A stretch of DNA of 64,000 nt from CAYRGQ01 sp964423925 (GCA_964423925.1 CAYRGQ010000001.1:124001-188000); one strand, 5' to 3'. Counted from the first letter of the stretch, positions 52,191-61,085 are shown. The notes: generated by a model not told the origin, from the sequence alone. A program made the numbers and translations.

Positions 52191-53387
52191 ATGCATATCG
52201 TCTCAGTCGACCATAGCGTTTCACGCTCGCGGCTATTGCCGCTGGTTTGGACGCGTCCGGTTGGCAACCTGCGGGTTGGCATCCTCACCATTGCTGAGAA
52301 ATGGGCTAAGCGCTTTGGTGCTGATCATTCGTTCTTAACCGTACCCCACCTGCAATCCCTGTTTCCGTATGTCGCGCAAGCGGACACGGCTGAGGTGTGC
52401 TTGGTAAGTGGTGGTGTCTGCCCTGATGATGCGCTATGCGACGCGGTTGACCGTTTGCAGATGGGCGATGCGTTGTGGGCCGACGACCGACCCATTGCGC
52501 TGAAAGTGTCGGGTGCGGACGCTCCGCACGTCAACTGGGACAAGTTGGCTGATTTTTGTCCGCGCTATTTTGACGGAGCGATTACATGGATAGATCGATA
52601 CGAGGATATTTTCCTACAAAACGGAGCCCAGATTGCCTTGGATTTTGATTTATTGACGCGTGGTAGAACGTCGGCAAGCGTATCGAGTACAAATAGGTTT
52701 CTGGGCAATCAGTTTTTTGCCGAAGAAGGCGCCCAAGCTGAGTGCGCGACGTTTAATAGCTTGCGGGGACCGATTTACCTGGGCCATCGTAGCGAGGTGT
52801 GGGAAGGTAGCCATATTCGTGGGGCCTTTGCCTTGGGGGAGGGCGCACAGGTGAAGATGGGCACACGCGTATACAGCAACGTGTCCGTAGGTCCCTACTG
52901 TCGCGTGGCTGGCGAATTAAATACGTGCGTGCTCTGGGGCAATTCCTACAAGGGCCACGACGGCTATTTGGGAAGCTCGGTGATCGGCGAATGGTGCAAC
53001 TGGGGTGCCGACACGAATAACTCCAACCTGAAAAACAATTACGGATCGGTACGTGTGTATGATTATGAAACGGGAACGTACCGGGATACCGGACTGATCT
53101 TCTGCGGAATCGTCATGGCAGACCACAGTAAGTGTGGCATCAATACGGCGTTCAATACCGGTACCGTGGTGGGCGTGGGCGCAAATATTTTCAGTGCCGG
53201 GCAGCCCCCGAAGTTCGTGCCGGATTTCTTCTGGGGGTCTGGCGAATCTCAGGCTGTGCACCGTTTAGACAGGATGATCGAAACGGCAAAGATCGTGTGG
53301 AGCCAAAAGCAGGTCGATCCGGGAGAAGCTACCGTAACAATGCTCGGGGATGTATACGAACTGTCGGCACCTTACCGAAATTTTTGA
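52191..53387 (+). CDS. GlmU-family putative sugar nucleotidyltransferase
   Basis: 398 residues. The N-terminal part is a reduced nucleotidyltransferase-like domain with SRLLPLVWTRPVGNLRVGILTI replacing the usual Gly-rich pyrophosphorylase loop. The C-terminal half is a left-handed beta-helix of hexapeptide repeats (ISLGHRSEVWEGSHI-type turns; VYSNVSVGPYCRVAG; SSVIGEWCNWGADTNN). This architecture matches the Bacteroidota 'GlmU family' putative sugar nucleotidyltransferase; the exact nucleotide sugar is unknown. Start ATG 52191. tpiA follows 38 bp later on the same strand. Confidence 0.82.
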   Translation: MHIVSVDHSVSRSRLLPLVWTRPVGNLRVGILTIAEKWAKRFGADHSFLTVPHLQSLFPYVAQADTAEVCLVSGGVCPDDALCDAVDRLQMGDALWADDRPIALKVSGADAPHVNWDKLADFCPRYFDGAITWIDRYEDIFLQNGAQIALDFDLLTRGRTSASVSSTNRFLGNQFFAEEGAQAECATFNSLRGPIYLGHRSEVWEGSHIRGAFALGEGAQVKMGTRVYSNVSVGPYCRVAGELNTCVLWGNSYKGHDGYLGSSVIGEWCNWGADTNNSNLKNNYGSVRVYDYETGTYRDTGLIFCGIVMADHSKCGINTAFNTGTVVGVGANIFSAGQPPKFVPDFFWGSGESQAVHRLDRMIETAKIVWSQKQVDPGEATVTMLGDVYELSAPYRNF

Positions 53388-53425
53388 ATTCAATAGTATA
53401 TCATACATAAAAATAATAATAAATC

Positions 53426-54193
53426 ATGCGTAAGAAAATAGTAGCAGGAAATTGGAAAATGAACCTGGACCTCGAAGAGGGTGTTAGCCTGTTTTCGGAA
53501 ATCGCCAATATGGCCAAGGACGAGTTGACGGGTAACCAACAGATTATCGTATGTAGTCCGTTTATTCATTTGCACAGCATAGCCCAGTTGGCAAAAGGAG
53601 GCGTGGTAGCTGTGGGTGCCCAGAATATTGCAGACAAAGAATCTGGCGCCTACACAGGCGAGGTTTCGGCTAAGCAGGCCAAATCAGCGGGGGCCGAATA
53701 TGTGATACTCGGTCATTCGGAGCGTCGGGCTTACTACGGTGAGGACGACGAGATGTTGTCTGTGAAGGTAGATCTGGCCATTAAGCACGGTTTGGTGCCT
53801 ATCTTCTGTATCGGAGAAACCCAGGATGAGCGTGAGTCTGAGCGCTATTTTGAGGTCATCAAAACCCAGCTGCACCAAGGCATTTTCCACCTATCAAACG
53901 AAGATTTCGAAAACGTCATACTGGCTTATGAACCCGTATGGGCAATCGGTACCGGATTGACCGCCAGCCCTGAGCAAGCGCAGGAAGTACACCATTTTAT
54001 TCGGCAGGAAATAGCTGATAAGTACAATCAAAACATCGCTGACTCCACGTCTATTCTTTATGGCGGCAGCTGCAATCCTACCAACGCGCCTGAATTGTTC
54101 GCACAAGGAGATATCGATGGCGGATTGATTGGCGGTGCCTCACTGAAGTCGCGGGATTTCACCAACATCGCTAAGGTGTTTAACGGAAACTAA
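53426..54193 (+). CDS. tpiA: Triosephosphate isomerase
   Basis: 255 residues, usual length. KIVAGNWKMN supplies Lys11, GHSERR supplies His97, and AYEPVWAIGTG supplies catalytic Glu169; GGSCNPTNAPEL and GGLIGGASL bind phosphate. It interconverts DHAP and GAP, joining the rhamnose-derived DHAP to glycolysis. First of a close group tpiA-prmA-mpl. Confidence 0.97.
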   Translation: MRKKIVAGNWKMNLDLEEGVSLFSEIANMAKDELTGNQQIIVCSPFIHLHSIAQLAKGGVVAVGAQNIADKESGAYTGEVSAKQAKSAGAEYVILGHSERRAYYGEDDEMLSVKVDLAIKHGLVPIFCIGETQDERESERYFEVIKTQLHQGIFHLSNEDFENVILAYEPVWAIGTGLTASPEQAQEVHHFIRQEIADKYNQNIADSTSILYGGSCNPTNAPELFAQGDIDGGLIGGASLKSRDFTNIAKVFNGN

Positions 54194-54225
54194 GGTACGT
54201 CTAGTTACAGCAAACTGACTCAATC

Positions 54226-55065
54226 ATGAGGTATAGCCAAGTTGCGTTCACTTGTCGTGGCGGTGAAGGGTGGGAGAAGGACCTGCTGGTCGCCGACCTT
54301 GCCAACCTGGGATTCGAATCGTTCGAAGACCGCGAGGAAGGGTTTTTAGCCTATATCCCCGCCGCCCGCTATGACATGCAGGCCCTGGAAACGCTGATGG
54401 TCACTTTGTCTCCGGGCTTTGAGGTTTCGTATACCTATCGAGAGATCGAACCCCAAAATTGGAATGAAGTATGGGAAAGCAATTTTGACCCCATCACCAT
54501 CGGCGGACAATGCCATGTGCGTGCACTCTTCCATCCTGCGCAGCCCTCATTCCCTTACGAGATCGTTATCCACCCCAAGATGGCCTTCGGTACCGGACAC
54601 CACCAAACCACCTCGATGATGGTTGAATACGTACTGGAGGACGATTTTTCGGAAAAGCGGGTATTGGATATGGGAAGCGGCACGGGTATCTTAGCGATTC
54701 TTGCCATCAAGCGCGGTGCAAGCCATGCGGACGCGTTTGACAACGATCCCATTTGTGTGGATAGCGTGGAGGAGAACGCGGCACTCAATGGCGTGGAAGG
54801 AATCCGCTCGGCTTGCGGTTCGGTAGAATTGATCGTGGGCCAATCGTACGATGCGATTTTAGCTAACATCAACCGCAATATTTTATTGGACCATCTAGCC
54901 GCTTACGCTGATGCCTTGGTCGAGGGAGGACCGCTATATTTGAGCGGGTTTTATGCAGGCGAAGATTTGGAAATGCTCAATGAGAAGGCCAGGGAGGTCG
55001 GTTTGGTATTTGACAGGGTCAAGCAGCGAGATAAGTGGGTAGCAGCTCGTTATCTGAAACGATAA
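54226..55065 (+). CDS. prmA: Ribosomal protein L11 methyltransferase
   Basis: 279 residues. An N-terminal substrate-recognition domain is followed by the SAM domain with FGTGHHQTTSMMVEYVL and VLDMGSGTGILAILAIKRGA, then ANINRNILLDHL. It methylates lysines and the N-terminus of L11 in the cytosol. 32 bp after tpiA and 13 bp before the Mur-ligase gene. Confidence 0.94.
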   Translation: MRYSQVAFTCRGGEGWEKDLLVADLANLGFESFEDREEGFLAYIPAARYDMQALETLMVTLSPGFEVSYTYREIEPQNWNEVWESNFDPITIGGQCHVRALFHPAQPSFPYEIVIHPKMAFGTGHHQTTSMMVEYVLEDDFSEKRVLDMGSGTGILAILAIKRGASHADAFDNDPICVDSVEENAALNGVEGIRSACGSVELIVGQSYDAILANINRNILLDHLAAYADALVEGGPLYLSGFYAGEDLEMLNEKAREVGLVFDRVKQRDKWVAARYLKR

Positions 55066-55078
55066 GATACAAGCAAAC

Positions 55079-56440
55079 ATGCGCGTACATTTTATTGCTA
55101 TCGGCGGCGCAATTATGCACAACTTGGCCATCGCCTTGGGCAAGAAGGGGTACATTGTCTCGGGTTCTGATGATCAAATCTACGAGCCCTCGCGTTCCAA
55201 TCTGAAAGCCCATGGGCTGATGCCGCCCACTTTGGGATGGGACTCCGAACGCGTGACGGAAGACCTCGACGCGGTCATCTTGGGCAAGCAAGCCGATGCA
55301 GATAATGTCGAGTTAAAGCGCGCGCAGGAATTGGGCATCCGAATTTATTCCTATCCCGAGTTCATCTGCGAACAGGCCCAGGAGAAAGTACGCGTGGTCG
55401 TGAGCGGAAGCCACGGGAAGACGACCATAACGAGTATGGTGATGCACGTGCTGCAACAGGGTGGACGCGATTTCGATTACTTGGTAGGCGCCAAACTCGA
55501 GGGCTTTGACGCAATGGTGAAGCTCACGAAAGACGCGCCGCTAATGATTATCGAGGGCGATGAATACCCGTCTTCGGCCATCGACAAAAAACCCAAGTTC
55601 CTACATTACCATCCCCATATTGCTGTCATCAGCGGCGTGGCGTGGGACCATTTTGATGCTTATCCTACGTTTGATAAATACATTGCCCAGTTCAAGCTCT
55701 TCATCGAATCGATCGCGTCCAAAGGAACATTGATCTTCAATCGCGAGGATGAGGTATTGCGCGAGCTGGTGATGGCCGACCATTCCAAGATCAATAAGCA
55801 CGGTTATAACCTGCCTGCCTATAAAATCAACAAGGGCATCACCTACCTGCAAACGGGGAAGGAGGATGTGCCGCTTCAGGTTTTCGGCAAGCATAACTTG
55901 TCCAACCTAGCCGCTGCGCTGACTGTCTGTGAGTGGCTGGGCATTAGTCGTGCAGCGTTCTACGAGGCAGTCCGGAGTTATAAGAATGCCTCACGGCGGC
56001 TGGAATATGTGACAAGGCACGGCGACAGCGTCGTGTACCAGGATTTCGTTCACACCCCGGCCAAGCTGCGGGCGTCGATTCACGCGGTGAAAGAACAGTT
56101 CGCCGATAAGGAGTTGGTCGCGTTGATTGAATTGCACGTACAACACAGCCTAAACCCTGAATACCTCAACGAGTATCGCGATTCGATGGAAGAGGCCGAT
56201 TATCCCGTCGTGTTTATCGATAGCAAGTCGCTCAAGCAGATCAATACAACCATGATCGGGCGCGACGCGCTCCTAGCTGCGTTTAATTCTGACAGGCTTC
56301 TCTACTTTACAGACTTGTCAGCGCTTGAAAAGTTCTTCGAAGGCATTGATCCAGCAGGAAAAAACCTGTTGTTTATGAATTCCGGAGGGCATGATTCGAT
56401 AAATGTCTCTAAATTTATCGACAAATTTTTTTCGAGATGA
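55079..56440 (+). CDS. mpl: UDP-N-acetylmuramate:tripeptide ligase Mpl (peptidoglycan recycling Mur ligase)
   Basis: 453 residues with the Mur-ligase plan: a Rossmann N-terminal domain (MRVHFIAIGGAIMHNLAIAL), the ATP loop GSHGKTT at 110-116, and EGDEYPSSAIDKKPKF in the central domain, a segment typical of Mpl rather than MurC. Mpl joins recycled L-Ala-D-Glu-mDAP to UDP-MurNAc. Start ATG 55079; downstream an XRE gene starts 59 bp after the stop. Confidence 0.9.
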   Translation: MRVHFIAIGGAIMHNLAIALGKKGYIVSGSDDQIYEPSRSNLKAHGLMPPTLGWDSERVTEDLDAVILGKQADADNVELKRAQELGIRIYSYPEFICEQAQEKVRVVVSGSHGKTTITSMVMHVLQQGGRDFDYLVGAKLEGFDAMVKLTKDAPLMIIEGDEYPSSAIDKKPKFLHYHPHIAVISGVAWDHFDAYPTFDKYIAQFKLFIESIASKGTLIFNREDEVLRELVMADHSKINKHGYNLPAYKINKGITYLQTGKEDVPLQVFGKHNLSNLAAALTVCEWLGISRAAFYEAVRSYKNASRRLEYVTRHGDSVVYQDFVHTPAKLRASIHAVKEQFADKELVALIELHVQHSLNPEYLNEYRDSMEEADYPVVFIDSKSLKQINTTMIGRDALLAAFNSDRLLYFTDLSALEKFFEGIDPAGKNLLFMNSGGHDSINVSKFIDKFFSR

Positions 56441-56499
56441 AATTTGTTTATATTCGTTAGCTTTTTTAGTAAACGATTAATCAGTTAAGAGAAATTATT

Positions 56500-56874
56500 T
56501 TGGATACAACTCAAATTATATATAAATCATCTAACTCAATGAATTCGCTAGGGAAAAGAATCAGATTACTAAGACAGCAAAGAGGGTGGAGCCAAGAAGA
56601 CGTGGCTAAACGTCTCGACATCTCCATACCCGCGTTTTCAAAGATCGAGACCGGAATCACCGATATAAACTTGTCGCGGTTAAACCAAATCTCAAAATTA
56701 TTTGAAATGTCGGTAGTGCAGCTGTTGTCAAGTGAAGATCGCGACACGAAAGACGGTGTACGAGCCGAACTTGCAGATTTAGGTAAGAAGCTTCAAGAGC
56801 GGGAGGGTGAAATTATCACCTTGCAGAAAAAAGTCATCGACCTTTATGAACAACTTCATGAGAAAACCACCTAA
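56500..56874 (+). CDS. XRE-family HTH regulator with C-terminal coiled coil
   Basis: 124 residues from TTG 56500, or 111 from ATG 56539. The HTH spans LGKRIRLLRQQRGWSQEDVAKRL and SIPAFSKIETGITDINLSRL. From about residue 85 a helical stretch (LADLGKKLQEREGEIITLQKK) looks like a coiled coil for dimerisation. I favour TTG, since its peptide MDTTQIIYKSSNSM looks familiar from Sphingobacteriaceae homologues, but the ATG is possible. Target unknown; it follows mpl on the same strand. Confidence 0.85.
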   Translation: MDTTQIIYKSSNSMNSLGKRIRLLRQQRGWSQEDVAKRLDISIPAFSKIETGITDINLSRLNQISKLFEMSVVQLLSSEDRDTKDGVRAELADLGKKLQEREGEIITLQKKVIDLYEQLHEKTT

Positions 56875-56985
56875 TGCGGTAGTTTTCCCATGTCTACTTC
56901 CTTCTTTTTTACGCTTACAGTTTGATATTGTATTCGCCCTGATTTAGGGTGGGTTTGGCTATTTAGTGCCAAGCATGTTTTAGGA

Positions 56986-57021
56986 GGCTGTCTCCGCTTG
57001 CAATGGGAAGCGGAGACAGCC
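56986..57021. other. Strong hairpin between the convergent XRE and Asp-rich genes
   Basis: Perfect 14-bp arms GGCTGTCTCCGCTT (56986-56999) and AAGCGGAGACAGCC (57008-57021) with an 8-nt loop. No T-tract follows on either strand, so it is not a standard terminator; it may still stop transcription in this convergent gap or act in RNA stability. Confidence 0.55.
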
Positions 57022-57080
57022 ATGTGCTGCCCTATTGGCGTAGCCACGGGTATGGCTTGTCCAGTAGGCACGCTTGTACG

Positions 57081-57272
57081 TTAGAAATCGTCGTCGTCGA
57101 AGTCGTCGTCGTCGTCGAAATCGCCCAATGCATCGATATCATCATCGATATCGAAGTCGTCGTCGAACACGTCGTCATCGTCATCGTCCGGATCACTTAC
57201 CATGCGTAACTTCTCAACCTTCTCGTCATAAAGGTCCATTTCTAGATCTCCTTGCATCATTAATGTGGTCAT
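57081..57272 (-). CDS. Small Asp-rich protein
   Basis: 63 residues, 28 of them Asp, in runs separated by Phe and Val at the C-terminus; the first 25 residues (MTTLMMQGDLEMDLYDEK) are ordinary. No signal peptide. No function known to me. Such acidic tails can bind divalent cations or mimic nucleic acid. Codon bias (mostly GAC/GAT-Asp, giving gtcgtc on the plus strand) is clean, and the start has an upstream TATTTTCG box near 57305, so it is probably a real gene. Confidence 0.65.
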   Translation of the reverse strand: MTTLMMQGDLEMDLYDEKVEKLRMVSDPDDDDDDVFDDDFDIDDDIDALGDFDDDDDFDDDDF

Positions 57273-57395
57273 GATTGTCGTTGTTCAATAAAGCTGTTTT
57301 CTGTTACGAAAATATAAAGAATTTGAGTTCGAAGCGCTTTTTTTTAAAAAAATAAGATTGTGTTTTCTTTTGGTGGAAAGGAGCTTGTCGGCCCC

Positions 57396-57965
57396 TCAGT
57401 CTGTCGGCTGGCCGATCGTATTATCCTCGTTGACGATGTCTTTCAAACGGGGTAGGTCGGCTGGTGTGTCCATCCCGAAGTAGTCCATAAAGAGGTCGCT
57501 CGTGGCGTATAGGATGGGGTGGCCAATAGCGCTGGACTTGCCGGCGATCTTAATGAGACCTCGATCGAGCAGGCGCTGTACGGAGTAATCGCAATTGACA
57601 CCTCGGATTTGCTCTATTTCCAGCTTGGTAAGCGGCTGACGATAGGCGATGATAGCCAGTGTTTCCATGGCCGCTTGGCTCAGTTTCTTGCGGGCTCGGT
57701 ACTGTTGCAATTGGCCCACTACGGGGTAGTATTCGGATTTGGTAAGGAACTGGTAGGCGTTGTTTATGCGCTTAAGCTCCAACACCTGGGTGTCGGCGGC
57801 ATATTTGGCCTCCAGTGCTTTCAACGCCTCCGCTATGGATTCCAGCGGAAGCTCCTGTTCCGTGGCGGATTCCAGTACTGCTTGGATTTCTTCGGCTGTA
57901 ATGCCTTGTTCGGAAGCGAATACGAGTGCTTCGATTTGTTGCGCAAGCTGATCCGTAGGGTACAC
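57396..57965 (-). CDS. scpB: Segregation and condensation protein B (ScpB)
   Basis: 189 residues with tandem winged helices: QQIEALVFASEQGITAEEI starts the first, and LSQAAMETLAIIAYRQPLTKLEIEQIRGVNCDY the second, the best-conserved ScpB stretch. It binds SMC-ScpA for chromosome folding and segregation. It starts 2 bp after the mqnC stop, so it is translated from the mqnC mRNA. No scpA in the window. Confidence 0.94.
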   Translation of the reverse strand: MYPTDQLAQQIEALVFASEQGITAEEIQAVLESATEQELPLESIAEALKALEAKYAADTQVLELKRINNAYQFLTKSEYYPVVGQLQQYRARKKLSQAAMETLAIIAYRQPLTKLEIEQIRGVNCDYSVQRLLDRGLIKIAGKSSAIGHPILYATSDLFMDYFGMDTPADLPRLKDIVNEDNTIGQPTD

Positions 57966-57967
57966 TT

Positions 57968-59092
57968 TTAATAATCGATGACTTGTTCGACGATGCCTTC
58001 GGGCAATTCCCTGAATTCATATTTCTGGGTGCGGAGCTGCGGTTCGAAGCCCGCTTCGCGAATGGCGTTTTGGATCGAGTTGGCCGTAAAGCGGTGCGGC
58101 GCGCCTGCTGCCGACACGACATTCTCCTCGATCATGATCGATCCAAAGTCGTTGGCGCCTGCGTGCAGGCATAGCTGTGCGACCCGCTTGCCCACCGTCA
58201 GCCATGAGGCCTGAATGTTTTTGATGTTGGGCAGCATGATGCGACTGAGGGCAATCATGCGGATGTACTCCTCGCCGTTTACATTGTTAGTGATGCCGCG
58301 AAGTCGTTTGAGCAAGGTCCCATCATCCTGGAAAGGCCAGGGGATAAAAGCGATAAAACCGTGATGCCCTTCAGGTTTTTCGCTCTGTACTTCGCGGATC
58401 CATACGAGATGCTCAAAGCGTTCCTCGATGGTTTCGATATGGCCAAACATCATGGTGGCCGATGTTGGGAGGTTGAGCTGATGCGCTGCGCGCATGACGT
58501 CCAGCCACTCCCTGCCTCCGCATTTTCCTTTAGAGATTAATCGCCTGACGCGATCATTGAGTATCTCGGCGCCTGCTCCCGGCAGGGAATCGAGACCCGC
58601 AACTTTCAATTCGCGGAGCACGTCGATGTGCGACATGCCTTCGAGCTTGGCTATGTGTGCGATTTCCGGTGGCCCTAGCGAATGCAGTTTAAGCTGCGGG
58701 TAGAGCTTCTTGAGGTCGCGAAATAGGTCGGCGTAAAACCGCAGCCCTAAATCGGGGTGGTGCCCCCCTTGCAACAGCAATTGGTCACCACCGTACCGAA
58801 ATGTCTCTTCTATTTTTTGTTTATAGGTTTCAATATCGGTAATGTAGGCTTCCTCGTGGCCCGGCCTCCTAAAAAAGTTGCAAAATTTGCAGTTGGCGAT
58901 GCATACGTTCGTAGTGTTGACGTTGCGGTCGATTTGCCAGGTCACCTTACCATGAGGCACTTGTATTTTGCGCATTTCATTCGCCACGTACGACAGGTCT
59001 GCCGTGGCGGCATGATGAAACAGGTGGATGCCTTCTTCCTGGGTGAGAAAGCCGAAATCCAGCGCTTTTTCAAGTAGGGTATTTGTATTCAT
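57968..59092 (-). CDS. mqnC: Cyclic dehypoxanthinyl futalosine synthase MqnC (radical SAM)
   Basis: 374 residues. The radical-SAM Cys motif is CIANCKFC; QIDRNVNTTNVC precedes it. GGDQLLLQGGHHPDL and LDSLPGAGAEIL favour MqnC over its paralogue MqnE (which has MPGGGAEIF). It acts in the futalosine route to menaquinone, the main quinone of Bacteroidota. Start ATG 59092; TATCTTTG directly upstream makes the longer frame from 59116 impossible as it would include the promoter. Heads an operon with scpB. Confidence 0.9.
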   Translation of the reverse strand: MNTNTLLEKALDFGFLTQEEGIHLFHHAATADLSYVANEMRKIQVPHGKVTWQIDRNVNTTNVCIANCKFCNFFRRPGHEEAYITDIETYKQKIEETFRYGGDQLLLQGGHHPDLGLRFYADLFRDLKKLYPQLKLHSLGPPEIAHIAKLEGMSHIDVLRELKVAGLDSLPGAGAEILNDRVRRLISKGKCGGREWLDVMRAAHQLNLPTSATMMFGHIETIEERFEHLVWIREVQSEKPEGHHGFIAFIPWPFQDDGTLLKRLRGITNNVNGEEYIRMIALSRIMLPNIKNIQASWLTVGKRVAQLCLHAGANDFGSIMIEENVVSAAGAPHRFTANSIQNAIREAGFEPQLRTQKYEFRELPEGIVEQVIDY

Positions 59093-59100
59093 AGCTGATA

Positions 59101-59108
59101 CAAAGATA
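59101..59108 (-). promoter_or_regulatory. -7 promoter element of mqnC-scpB
   Basis: TATCTTTG on the minus strand ends 8 nt before ATG 59092; the leader would be only about 2-4 nt. No -33 match. Confidence 0.5.
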
Positions 59109-59155
59109 GCCAACATCTGGCTGAAAAACCGGATATGCCGCTTGCAAAACGCTAA

Positions 59156-60307
59156 TTAGTTGGCGGGCACCAATTTAAGGAGCATGCCGGGACCCTCTGT
59201 CAGCACATATATGTAACCGTCAGGGCTTTGGGCAACCTGGCGCACGCGGCCGATGCCTTCAAGCAATTTCTCCTCGTGTGTGTATTTGCCATTTTCCACT
59301 TCGACTCGTGCCACGTGCGTGAGCGCGAGCGCGCCTGCAAAGAGGTTGCCTTCCCATTCGGGAAACTTGTCGCCCGTGTAGAACATTAGGCCACAGGTGG
59401 CAATTGATGGTGTCCAATAATGAATAGGTTGCTCCATGCCTTCTTTTTCGGTCAGGTCGGAGATGATGGCGCCGCTATAGTCAATGCCATAGGTAATGAC
59501 GGGCCAACCGTAGTTTTTGCCTTTTTCGACTACGTTAATCTCGTCGCCGCCACGAGGTCCGTGCTCGGTGGCGTAGATGATGTTGTTCGCCTGGTCGTAA
59601 ACCATGCCTTGCACGTTTCGGTGGCCAAACGACCAAATGCTACCCTTAGCTCCAGCTGTATTGACAAACGGGTTGTCCTGAGGGATGCTTCCGTCGTCGT
59701 GTAAGCGGTGCACTTTGCCCATGTCGTTGTCGAGTTTCTGGGCGTTTTCCATCACGCCCCGGTCGCCCGTACTGAAATACAGGTAGCCGTCGTTGTCAAA
59801 GATGATGCGGCTACCGAAGTGTACGCCCCGGGTCGAGAGCGGCTGGGTTTGGTACAATTCCTCCAGGCTGACGATTTGATCGCCATCCACCTTAAACCGG
59901 ATGAGGGTGGTGCTGCCGCCACCTTCGCCAGGCTTGGCGTAGGTTACGTAAATCCAGCCGTTGTTTTCATAGTCGGGGTGCGCCTGAATGTCAAGGACGC
60001 CGCTTTGTCCATTTACGTACGTTTCGGGGAAGCCTTGTAGTTTGCGCCCGTTATATACGTCGTTTTCCACGATAAGGATTTCGCCGCTTCGTTCGGTGAT
60101 CAAGGCACGGCCATCTGGCAACCACGTGATTCCCCAAGGATTCTCCAATCCTTCGTATAGGGTGTCAATGTGAAAAGATGCTTTTTCGGACGCTACTGGG
60201 GCGCCGGCGCGGGGCGGGTGTTCATTGGCTGAGCTGCCATTGTTTTGGCATGCGCCGAAGGCTAAAGCGATAACGAGTGCGGTTGCGAGAGGGGTTAGAA
60301 TTTTCAT
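59156..60307 (-). CDS. PQQ-dependent sugar dehydrogenase-like lipoprotein
   Basis: 383 residues. Lipobox AFGAC (Cys20), so membrane-anchored facing the periplasm. The beta-propeller of the soluble glucose/aldose dehydrogenase family is visible: ENPWGITWLPDGRALITERSGEI, QSGVLDIQAHPDYENNGWIYV, and WSFGHRNVQGMVYD near the cofactor pocket, with EHGPRGGDEINVVEKGKNYGWP. It would oxidise sugars with PQQ; many Bacteroidota homologues lack a known PQQ source. Start ATG 60307 opens the signal; the frame to 60442 is unrelated. Confidence 0.88.
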   Translation of the reverse strand: MKILTPLATALVIALAFGACQNNGSSANEHPPRAGAPVASEKASFHIDTLYEGLENPWGITWLPDGRALITERSGEILIVENDVYNGRKLQGFPETYVNGQSGVLDIQAHPDYENNGWIYVTYAKPGEGGGSTTLIRFKVDGDQIVSLEELYQTQPLSTRGVHFGSRIIFDNDGYLYFSTGDRGVMENAQKLDNDMGKVHRLHDDGSIPQDNPFVNTAGAKGSIWSFGHRNVQGMVYDQANNIIYATEHGPRGGDEINVVEKGKNYGWPVITYGIDYSGAIISDLTEKEGMEQPIHYWTPSIATCGLMFYTGDKFPEWEGNLFAGALALTHVARVEVENGKYTHEEKLLEGIGRVRQVAQSPDGYIYVLTEGPGMLLKLVPAN

Positions 60308-60562
60308 AAAAAATTTCTTCTTGATGATGATGTTTAAGCGCTTTTGCCAGCACCCTGGCCGTACGGCTGGGCGATGGCAGTGAACCGAAGGGTTTAAGTT
60401 TTCGCGGCCCAGTCGTTTCACTTCGTAAAGATAGGAAATCATTTATCTCCGCGCATCGAACATCACATATTTAATCCAGCGTGGATTGATTTATGATCGA
60501 CGGAATATTGGCGTTGTTCGGAGAGATTTCGGTCGAGGGTCAAAAAATTGCTAGCGATGCGA

Positions 60563-60570
60563 TATATTTG
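60563..60570 (+). promoter_or_regulatory. -7 promoter element of the doxX-like gene
   Basis: TATATTTG, full TAnnTTTG match, about 40 nt before ATG 60610. It lies downstream of an earlier in-frame ATG (60493) and so argues for the shorter protein. The 302-bp divergent gap 60308-60609 holds no other gene. Confidence 0.45.
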
Positions 60571-60609
60571 CTCGAGCGCGTGGAGCGGCAACAAGATAGA
60601 AAACCCCTT

Positions 60610-61029
60610 ATGAATAGACTACCCGAAAGCAATAACGACAAAAGGATCGCCTTTTTATTTGTGCGCTTGGCGATGGCCATTTCCATGTTGACGCACGGTA
60701 TTGTCCGTTTGCCTAAGCTTGGTGCATTTAGCGAGGGCATGGTGGACCAGTTCAGCGAGTCGATGTTGCCTGACTGGCTGGTCTGGCCGTTGTCATACAC
60801 AATACCGGTTATCGAGTTTGCGTTGGGCGTCACGTTGCTGTTGGGTTTCCTTACTCGGCTCAGCGCCCTGGCCGGCGCCTTCTTGATGCTGGTATTGCTT
60901 GCCGGCTCAGGCATGGTGGAGGCGTGGAGTTCGTTTCCTACCCAGCTGATCCACCTCGCTTTCTTTGTGGCCATCCTCCTGCATCATCGCTACGATAGTT
61001 ATGCACTGGATAATCGATTGAGGCGGTGA
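60610..61029 (+). CDS. DoxX-family membrane protein
   Basis: 139 residues with four predicted helices: FLFVRLAMAISMLTHGIVRL, the next from about 55, then LGVTLLLGFLTRLSALAGAFLM-like, and a last at 110-130. The family has no fixed function (some members work with thiosulfate or redox stress). Start ATG 60610, supported by the TATATTTG box; an ATG at 60493 would add 39 non-conserved residues. PBP4 follows 56 bp later. Confidence 0.8.
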   Translation: MNRLPESNNDKRIAFLFVRLAMAISMLTHGIVRLPKLGAFSEGMVDQFSESMLPDWLVWPLSYTIPVIEFALGVTLLLGFLTRLSALAGAFLMLVLLAGSGMVEAWSSFPTQLIHLAFFVAILLHHRYDSYALDNRLRR

Positions 61030-61085
61030 GGTTCACGAGGCTAGCCCGCATATTGAGGTCCTTAACAATTAAAAAAAGTGTGAAT

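Noticed and set aside
57093..57190. Short GTC/GTCGTC repeats resembling a tandem-repeat or CRISPR-like array
   Set aside because: They are in-frame Asp codons with no unique spacers; not a CRISPR array.
57003..57274. Arg/Val-rich plus-strand frames with repeats
   Set aside because: Complement of the Asp repeats of the minus-strand acidic protein.
60493..60609. N-terminal extension of the DoxX protein from ATG 60493
   Set aside because: Adds 39 non-membrane residues not expected in the family, and the -7 box TATATTTG lies inside it.
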